Source of the DNA: Monosporascus cannonballus
Lineage: Eukaryota > Ascomycota > Sordariomycetes > Xylariales
DNA length: 53,012 nucleotides
Assembly: GCA_004154925.1 (NCBI GenBank)
Contig: QJNS01000720.1
Coordinates: 1-53,012, forward strand
Direction of reading: 5' to 3'
Shown here piece by piece: positions 45,921 to 53,012 of the stretch. Below the pieces are notes generated by a model that saw only the letters and a program-made list of their open reading frames with translations, ran no database searches and was not told where the DNA came from. Within the stretch, counting starts at the first letter, position 1. Each line of letters starts with the position of its first letter. The translations under genes and the position numbers were made by a program.

Positions 45921-46898
45921 TCACAGCTTGCTATCCTTCCAAACCGGTTTCCGCTTCTCAACAAAGCTCCTAACACCCTCGACCATATTCTGGCCCCCCT
46001 CAATCCTCGCATACCACCCCTTGATCAGGATATCGGTCGCGACCTCGGGGTTCACGCCCTCGCAGCCCAACTTGATCCCCTCGCGGCTCACGATCACCGC
46101 GTCGGGGCTATTGGCCGCGATCCTCTCGGCCCACCGGAGCGCCGCCTCGACCACCGCCGCGCCGTCCCCCTCGACGACCTCGTTGACGAGTCCCCACTCC
46201 CGCATCCTCGCGGCGTCGTACGAGCGGCCCGCGAGCGCCATCTCGAGGGCGCGCTGGCGGCTGCCCAGGGACCGCGCCAGCCGCGGCAGCGCGCCCTGGA
46301 CCGCGACGACGCCGACGCCGACCTCGGGGAGCCCGAAGACGGCGGCCGCGCGCGACGCCACCACGAGGTCGCAGTTGAGCACCATCTCGAAGCCGCCCCC
46401 GAGGCAGGCGCCGTTGACGGCCGCGATCACGGGCTTCTTGCCCCCGCGGTTGCTGAGACCACCGAAGCCGCCCCGCGGCAGTTGGTCCCTGTGGCCGGGG
46501 CTGGGGTCGTCGGTGCCGGTGGTTGTGCTGCGGACCGCGACACCCCCTTTGCCCATGCCGTCCTGCGTGATCTCGGCCTTCACGGTCTTCGACCCCGATC
46601 CCGCCGCCGCGTTGGCATTAAGACCATCCCACTCCTTTAGATCAGCACCGACGCAGAAGGCCTTGCCGGCGCCCGTGAGGACCGCGCAGCGCAGGTAGGG
46701 CTGCGCGTCGTACCAGTCCCAGAGGCGCTCGAGGGCGGCGTGCAGCGGGCGCGGGACGGCGTTGAGCCGCTCGGGCCGGTCGAGGCGCACGAGCAGCACG
46801 TGCGGCCGCGGGAACGAGACCTCTACGTATGGCGTCGCCGGGGGAGGGTCGGTGAGGCCCGCGGGGAGGTCGGCGGTGATGCCGGCGGCTGATGGCAT
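45921..46898 (-). CDS. Peroxisomal enoyl-CoA hydratase/isomerase (crotonase) family protein
   Basis: A single exon of 325 residues. Crotonase landmarks: RPERLNAVPRPLH (41-53), the oxyanion-hole segment GAGKAFCVGADLKEW (76-90), NGACLGGGFEMVLNCDLVVA with the Glu171 position, and FGLPEVGVGV with Glu192. Both catalytic glutamates of the hydratase type are therefore present. An insert of about 55 residues (92-147), Gly/Thr/Ser-rich, separates the oxyanion segment from PVIAAVNG and is longer than usual. The C-terminus is exactly SKL, a type 1 peroxisomal targeting signal, so the enzyme likely serves peroxisomal beta-oxidation or a related acyl-CoA step. The start is the first ATG in frame. No intron is needed. 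The precise substrate is unknown. Confidence 0.92.
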   Translation of the reverse strand: MPSAAGITADLPAGLTDPPPATPYVEVSFPRPHVLLVRLDRPERLNAVPRPLHAALERLWDWYDAQPYLRCAVLTGAGKAFCVGADLKEWDGLNANAAAGSGSKTVKAEITQDGMGKGGVAVRSTTTGTDDPSPGHRDQLPRGGFGGLSNRGGKKPVIAAVNGACLGGGFEMVLNCDLVVASRAAAVFGLPEVGVGVVAVQGALPRLARSLGSRQRALEMALAGRSYDAARMREWGLVNEVVEGDGAAVVEAALRWAERIAANSPDAVIVSREGIKLGCEGVNPEVATDILIKGWYARIEGGQNMVEGVRSFVEKRKPVWKDSKL

Positions 46899-48268
46899 GG
46901 TGGATGTTTACCGGTGGTGGGTGAGGTTGGTAGATGAGTGGTGTGTCTCACTAGGTTATAGACAATTAGGGAGATGTGAAGCAATTATTTGGGTTGGTTG
47001 GGCGCCGCGACGACCGGGATCTCTGGCTTTGGTCCCACGACTTGAGAGTCTTACAAATACAATTACAGCAGTAATCTGATTAAAGGGTACTTGCAATCCC
47101 GACCTAGATTGTGGGTGGGCGCATTGGTGAGTATCTGGTCTACGTAATCATATAACTAAAGGGCAGCGCAATGTTGAGATGATCTCGGACAGGATCCGGG
47201 GTAAGTAACAGTGTGGGGGTTTATGAGCCTCGGTACTTATAGCACTTAACCGACCGAGGAATGTCACTCTACCTTGATTGCGACCCAATATACAGAGAAA
47301 TCAGCGGAAATTGCAACACACTTGCCGACAGTTTGGTATATACATACCTGGGGTAGCATTGGGAGCACGAACGTTTGGTTAGCACATAGATCAGGATTTC
47401 TTGCACCGTGTCAATACCTGCGTATCAACACGAACTCTAGCCTGACTGTTCTTGCCATCAATGCCTCCCTACCTATTTATATATACAGGAGAACCTGCCT
47501 CCCCCATACCCTAGCCCATGCCCCTTTAGCCCTTGGATCTTCCACAACAATCCCACTCGCATAGTTATGGGACTCCCATTGATCATGCAGCCCACTCAAT
47601 CCTCCCGAGAAGAGTCCACCCCACGTTTTACGCATCAGCTGTAGAGTATCGGCTGCCCGCTTGCTGATGGGAGCCGTCGTAGAGTAACCCACAGGGAGAC
47701 TGGAGAATTTAGCCACGACACAGGCCGCCTTTCTCCGGACCAATGCTAATTAGGATTCGTAGCGTTCCACGAATGTAGCAAGTAGCCTAGAGTCTAGCCT
47801 TGCTGGTTGGCCTGCATGCGAATGCCCGGTCCTTCATGATTCCTAGGGCCGGCGGACGCTTGCTGGGGAGCTACTGACGGACATCACGAGGGATATAGCG
47901 ATTTAATGCAATTCTGGTGAGACATACTTTCATCGCTTTTGACGGCGGCATCACGTGGGGAATTGTGATCAGAATTTTGCTTCGCTATTAGGTATCGGTT
48001 ACTATTGAGAATACACCTCTCGGCCAAAAGACCACGTACGATCTTGAGGGTGTCGAGTACTCGTGTCGCTCCCCTGGAAGCGGTTCAAACGGTCCGTGGT
48101 CGAGGTTGGAACGGCACCCTGGGTCTGCGCTTGTCGTATGATCATGCTTATATCGATATGCAACCATAACTGCTTCCGCATCGCATTCGCCAACCATAAT
48201 AAGAATTTAGTCGCCATGGTACAATCTTGCACGACCGCAAATCACGTCATGCGTGCAGGCCACGCAGC
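46899..48268. other. Intergenic region
   Basis: About 1.4 kb between the crotonase start and the RBM25-type stop. An 88-codon minus-strand frame at 47477-47743 has protein-like composition but no recognised domain. Nothing else is supported. Confidence 0.45.
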
Positions 48269-50839
48269 CTACGCGGATAGGCCGCGCTTTTCGCTTTCGG
48301 TGAAGAAGATCACCATGCGCCAGAGCTTCTTGACGAGCGGCTCGGCCTCCTCGTCCAGTGCCTGCATGTAGTTAGTAAAAGCTCAGCAAAGAGGACTGTT
48401 CCATATGGAACCAAAGGGGTAATGGCACGTACCTCTGCCAGCTCCTCGACTAGCTCGCTAGGCTTATTATGCTTTCGAAGATGTTCCTCTACCACCTCAA
48501 TAAGCAGCTGCTCTTGCACACCAAGATACTCGACCAGCTTCTTCTCGACAAACGGCCGCAGCTTCTCTCGGATGACGCCTTCGTCCAGGTAGTCCCATTT
48601 GACGTCCCATTCCCAGAGACCCTCCTTTTCGGTTGGGATCTCCTGGGCCAAGGCACGCACGGCTTGCTCGCGCTCCTCATCGGACATAGCCGCAGCCGCG
48701 GTCGGCTCGAATTTGATAGGGATGAGTTGTCGCCTCGTAGTCGAGTCCTCTTCTTCATCCTCGAGGAGGCCTTCCACCTCGGCAATCGTCTTCCGCTGCG
48801 GTGCGGCACGTGCCTGCGCCTTCTGAGCAGCAGCACCCAGGGACAGTTTGAAGGGTTGCGGCGCGGCCATGCCGGGTCTCGTGCTCTGTCGTTGCTCCAT
48901 CTCCTGAGCTTGCCTCTCCAGAAATGAGTCGGCCATGCCTCTAGCCTGCTCACGCTCAGCCTCCTCCCTGAGGCGCTCCTGTTCCTCTGCCTGACGGTCC
49001 GCGTCATCGGCTGCGATCTCTCTCGCTCTGAACGCTGCACGGTTGCGCATCCAAAGACTCCGGTCAGCGTAGTAGTCCCTGCTCTTGAGGGGCGCTTCAA
49101 CGTCGTCGTCAAGGCTCCTGAGCTCCTGTATCATCTTCTCCCGGGCTTTCGCGAGATGGCTGGCATCCATATCATCACGCTCCCTCTCTCGTTCGAGCGC
49201 CGCGGTACGTGACTTCTCTCGGTTCAGCCAGCGACGCTCAGCGTCCAGGTACAATTTCTCCGTTTCGGCATTCTGCTTGGCGACTCGGCGACGTTCTAGC
49301 TCTTCGTCGCTGGCGGGGTCATCATCATCCTCTCGGTCGTAATTCAGGTTGCCGTTAGTGGTGCCACCGTTGACGAAGCTGACGGACCTGTTATAATCCT
49401 TGCCTAACTCAGACTTTTGCCCCTTGGGACCGGATGGCGCGTTCGGGACACCGCGTGGACCCAATGGGATGTTGTTGGAGTTGGACGGCGGCGGCGACGT
49501 GAGCCGCGAGGGCCTAGGTGCGCCGTTCCTTAGGCGTTCCATCGCCTCGAGTTCCTCTTCCCTCTTCAAACGTTCCAGGTCACGTTGAATGCTTCGCTCT
49601 CTAAAGGCTGCGATCTCTGCAGCAACAGTCTCGCGCATTTCAGCCGGGATGTCGGCAAGTTCGTCCTCCTGTGCCAAGGGGATATTAACCACCTCGACAT
49701 TTTCTCCGTTTTGACCCGACGCGTCGCCCATGGCCACGTCTCCATCCGCGTCTGCCCCTGACTGTAGAGAAGGATAGAAGAAGTTCTTGATAGTCTGTTT
49801 CAACGCACCTCTCGCAGCTTCGAGTTTGCCCTCTGCGCCCGAGTCGTCACCTCTGCCTTCCTTGTATGCCTCGATATACTTGACGGAGTTCTCGTCCAGC
49901 CGGAATTGCAGGGCGCCCTTTTCGAAGCCGTCGAAGGTGTCGTCGTCTTGGGCCGGTCCCTCCGAAGGGGTCTGTTTCTTTTTGGGTACTTGGATGTCCT
50001 TGAAGAGCTCCGAGGCGAGCCAGAGTGACTCCGCATCTTCGAACTGCGCAAAGCCAAAGGCTAGCTCCTTTCCAGCAGCATCTGTAGCACGGTCCCAGCG
50101 TCTCAACTTGCCTGCTGTGCCAAGGACCTTCTCTACGCCCTCGTTCCCGCCGATTCCGTCTGTAATACCGCTGACGAATATCGTGCGCACGATCTCTTCT
50201 TTGCTCGGGGGGATCAGGGCTTGCATGTTATCCCGCACGGCTTGTCGGGCTTGGTCCACATTCCGATCCATGCCGATACCTGCTCGCGGTCCCACTGACG
50301 CGGGAGTCTCGCTATCTTTCCGGCCCGGGTGACCGGGAGTAGCGGGTTTCCCAGACGTCGTGCCGAGTCGAATCACGGGGGCGTTGAAGTTGATGTTGGG
50401 CATGTTCGGGGGGGCTTGGAAGTTGGAAGGGAACCCGCTAGGTCGATTAGCTTGATTGATGTTCGGCTGATGAACGCCAGGTGGTGGCGTCGTTCCCGGG
50501 GCTGACATGCCTGGTGGGGGTCCTAGGAAATGATATTAATATGCCGTGTTGATGAGGAGGACGACGAGGGCTACTCACCTAGACCAGGAGGAGGCGCCAT
50601 ACCTGGAGCTCCGTTGGCGCCAGGGTATGCATTGTAGACAGGCGGCGGGCCGAAGCCGGGCACTGTATCTCATCATTAGTATCTCCCTCACTTTCCCCCT
50701 TCACGAATTAAGTAATTCAAGGCCGAAAGCAATGGTATTCTTGCACAAAAACAAAAGCAAATAGGATTGGTCATAACGCGAGGCTCTCGTGTTATTTGGA
50801 AAGTGGCTACTTACCTCCGCCGTAAGGATTATACGCCAT
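48269..50839 (-). CDS. RRM and PWI domain splicing factor (RBM25 / U1 snRNP-associated type)
   Basis: Four exons on the minus strand, 50839-50815, 50662-50579, 50522-48433 and 48361-48269, give 763 residues. The N-terminus is Pro/Gly/Asn-rich (MAYNPYGGVPGFGPPPVYNA). An RRM (about 150-220) has the RNP2-like RTIFVSGI and the RNP1-like ELAFGFAQF. A long charged Arg/Glu coiled-coil region (LERERERDDMDAS, EEQERLREEAEREQARG) follows, then a C-terminal PWI domain beginning near EGLWEWDVKWDYLDEGVI with RPFVEKKLVEYLG and ending KLWRMVIFFTESEKRGLSA. This RRM-RE-PWI order is that of RBM25, a nuclear U1 snRNP-associated splicing regulator; fungal members are U1 components. Joins keep frame (GGVPGFG, PGLGPPPG, AEALDEE). 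Introns are 152, 56 and 71 nt with GT donors and CTAAC-like branches. Confidence 0.92.
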
Positions 50840-51414
50840 CTTGATTGCCTCGCTTCCTCTTAGCAAATAGTCGATATGGACTCGTCGCGCGGCAGTTCGG
50901 ATTGTGCAAGGCGATAATGAAATGCGCAAGATTACGGGATGCAGCTTGGCCGAGAAATTCCAATGTCGGTTGTTTCTTCACGGTCGATATTGGAAAATGG
51001 TCAATGCTCACCTGCTAACGCTGATGAACAGCGGATGATAAAATGATAAACCGAAATATGCACCAAGTCGGGTATGCATTTCAGCGAGGTTATGCGACTC
51101 AGCGACCTTCCCAGCATTAACCTCGATCGAGACTTACTTAGCCTGGGCGGCACCTGCACCCGCACCTGCAGCGCCGGTCGCCGGCATCTTCATTCTTCCG
51201 AGTCGCCAAAAATTCCAATTGGTGGGTCCCGCTTCCCGGAAGAAGGTGCAAAGCGACGAGAGCTTCAGTCGCACCTCCGGCGCAAGCAGACGGCGATACC
51301 CGGTCTACGACAACTGATCGCCTGCCCGACAATTCCTGATGCTGTAATTGGGGATCGGTTTACGTCGGACTTTCCAGAAATGTAGGTCTTGGCCCCATTG
51401 ACTCCGCATGCTAT
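50840..51414. promoter_or_regulatory. Divergent region between the RBM25-type and bS21m genes
   Basis: 575 bases carrying both promoters and leaders. On the minus strand, 51193-51134 is a 19-codon AUG frame (MKMPATGAAGAGAGAAQAK) overlapping a strong GTAAGT donor at 51137, so the RBM25-type leader may contain an intron or a small upstream frame. Confidence 0.45.
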
Positions 51415-52131
51415 GTGCTCTTCATAACCAGAATCTTTAGGGCATCTGAGCTGGGCCGGGTTGCCCACGCGGCTCTTCGATCGGCGTCGCTGCTCCGGCC
51501 CTCGTCCGCGCCGATACGATTCGCCTCCAACCCTGCGGTTTCAGCATGCCGGAGACATATAGCGACGTCCCGGATACTATATACCTTGAAAAACAATGGC
51601 GGTAGGGGGGTAAGAGAGACATCTTCCTCCGTGTCGCCGCCATCCACCCAACAGCAACAACCCTACTCCTCGTTCGCGTGGACGGCTGCTACTCGAGAGG
51701 AACGGAAATCCGAGAGCGAAGGCGAGATCAAAAAGCCTCAGATGTCACGATATCACGACTCAGAATCCGGCGATGGGGAGCCAACCTTCGAGAGCATGTC
51801 GCGAGACATCTACTTCGAACTTTCCGAGGTGGAGAAGACAAAGCGCCCCGAAGCCGGGCCGGAAGCGCCCAAGCCCACCATGCGGCTGGTCCCACGGCTC
51901 GGGCGTACGGTCCACGTCTCCAAGAACGTAGACGTGGCCAGGTCTTTCAAGATCCTCGCCATACAGGTCGCCCAGAACAGGATCCGGCAAGAGTTCCAGT
52001 ACCAGAGGTTCCACGAGAGGCCGGGTCTGAAGCGGAAGAGGCTCAAGAGTGAGCGCTGGCAGAAGAGATTCAAGAGGGGCTTCAAGGAGACGGTCAGGAG
52101 AGTCAGGGAGCTGACCAAGCAAGGCTGGTAG
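51415..52131 (+). CDS. mrp21: Mitochondrial small-subunit ribosomal protein bS21m
   Basis: An open frame of about 235 residues ends at TAG 52129. The C-terminal S21 domain is clear: RTVHVSKNVDVARSFKILAI, then QNRIRQEFQYQRFHERPGLK, RKRLKSERWQKRFKRGFKE. It is a component of the mitoribosomal small subunit. Residues near the start (ASELGRVAHAALRSASLLRP and FASNPAVSACRRHIATSR) form a typical Arg/Ser/Ala mitochondrial presequence, followed by a disordered Gln/Ser linker. No AUG lies in frame between the stop at 51337-51339 and the presequence; the coordinate 51415 is a GTG codon. A short upstream exon is likely, for example ATGCT at 51339-51343 with acceptor ctttag at 51438, which would give MLASELGRV, but this is a guess. 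The stop and the S21 domain are certain; the start is not. Confidence 0.85.
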   Translation: MLFITRIFRASELGRVAHAALRSASLLRPSSAPIRFASNPAVSACRRHIATSRILYTLKNNGGRGVRETSSSVSPPSTQQQQPYSSFAWTAATREERKSESEGEIKKPQMSRYHDSESGDGEPTFESMSRDIYFELSEVEKTKRPEAGPEAPKPTMRLVPRLGRTVHVSKNVDVARSFKILAIQVAQNRIRQEFQYQRFHERPGLKRKRLKSERWQKRFKRGFKETVRRVRELTKQGW

Positions 52132-53012
52132 TTTAACATCTAGACGCACAAAAACTGTGGTCAAGCAGAATAGGGCATCTGTAGATGGCCGCTTGTGAAA
52201 ATAGAGCTCAATTGTACAATACCTCAACGCGGCGTACATCCCCATCACGGTTCTATGGTACCGCGGTATTCACTATCATACTCACGACCTACAGCAGTGG
52301 TATCATTTGCCATCACATCATGGTATTTGATTGTGATAGTCTCGTATAACTAGGGTACGTACCACATCAAGCCTTCGAACCCTCACATCCGTAACTCGAG
52401 CAAAATTTGGGGCAACCGAGTGCGGAGGCTGAAATCGAGGGAGCGGGGCATGCGCATTGGGCGCTGATATTCGTCAGGCAAGTCTCCGTCTCCCTATCTC
52501 CTCGCAAATTGCAGACGCGAGCAGACAATGCCTCAGAAATCCTGGGAGCGGTAGCCGCAAGCCGATAAATCTGAGATGAATGCAGCTCTGTTTCTTGTGA
52601 TCAACCGTCCAGCCGCGCAGCTTTCGCCGGCTTCTCTTCTCGCGCCCTATGTTAGCCCCAATATCCTAGTATTCTGCTCAGTAACTTATGGCCATAGCTC
52701 TTCGGCTCTACATGCTCGTTGTTAACTGGCTCTGGATCCCCATACCCGGCCGGGCGTCTCTCATGTACGCCACGAAGCAAATCGCAAGGCCGCGCCCGCC
52801 GACCACGTGCCCTTGCGAGGTTGGGCCTTTCGGTACTGTCTGAGGTTGGATATGGCGTGATCTTTTGGATGATGTATGGTGCATCGAAATCCGTGTAGGG
52901 TCGTCAGCGTGGTGCGGTTGTTAATCTTCCCTCTCTTCCCCATCATGCTTCCTCTTTCCCTCAGTTTTTCTTGTTCCGCTTCTTCCGGGGGGGGGGGGGG
53001 GGGGGGGGTTGT
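52132..53012. other. 3' flank to window end
   Basis: About 880 bases after bS21m with no supported gene on either strand. It ends in a poly-G run. Confidence 0.5.
52987..53008 (+). repeat. G22 homopolymer at the window end
   Basis: Twenty-two consecutive G immediately before the final TTGT. It could be genuine or a sequencing/assembly end effect. Confidence 0.85.

Noticed and set aside
45816..46640. 274- and 256-codon plus-strand frames
   Set aside because: Antisense shadows of the GC-rich crotonase gene.
1..53012. CRISPR arrays, bacterial operons, prophage
   Set aside because: Spliced eukaryotic genes throughout; no regularly spaced repeats of that kind.

Overview
This window is nuclear DNA of a filamentous ascomycete (Pezizomycotina, most likely a sordariomycete). 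The evidence is short 50-200 nt introns with GT..CTRAY..AG signals, GC-rich coding sequence in AT-richer intergenic DNA, and typical fungal genes: ADA2, ALG9, NAF1, eS24, bS21m, a GH28 polygalacturonase and a peroxisomal crotonase. I assembled exon structures by hand from reading frame, splice consensus and protein-family continuity. No transcript data were available.

Layout: 0.2-1.7 kb holds the 3' part of the SAGA adaptor gene ADA2. 4.5-8.3 kb holds a Cdc25/rhodanese-type phosphatase-like gene with a minisatellite in its intron, a SAM methyltransferase, and divergent from that a CoA-binding-fold protein. 8.3-9.0 kb has a telomere-like G-rich tract and a relic membrane-protein gene. 10.2-12.7 kb has a dienelactone-hydrolase-like gene and, convergent to it, a DHH phosphoesterase. 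14.1-16.1 kb has a small secreted protein and ribosomal protein eS24 (six coding exons). 16.1-19.8 kb is gene-poor with one broken reading frame. 19.8-26.8 kb has an MFS transporter, ALG9 (ER N-glycan assembly), and NAF1 (H/ACA snoRNP assembly) divergent from ALG9. 30.0-32.3 kb has a single-pass membrane protein with an SH3 domain and a proline-rich tail.

34.5-43 kb is accessory in character. It has an intact ATP-grasp ligase-like enzyme, an imperfect inverted repeat, a decayed N-terminal fragment of a polyketide synthase starter-unit transacylase (SAT) domain whose catalytic Cys is Arg, and a second gene destroyed by several frameshifts. This could be the remains of a secondary-metabolite locus, but only the ATP-grasp gene looks intact. 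43.3-52.1 kb returns to ordinary genes: a secreted exo-polygalacturonase, a crotonase ending in SKL, an RRM/PWI splicing factor of the RBM25 type, and mitochondrial ribosomal protein bS21m.

The genes do not form one pathway; most are unlinked housekeeping functions. I found no CRISPR array, rRNA, convincing tRNA or intact transposon. I found no clear new biological system. The most interesting items are the ATP-grasp gene with the neighbouring PKS relic, the apparent GC-AG intron in eS24, and the serine substitution in the dienelactone hydrolase.
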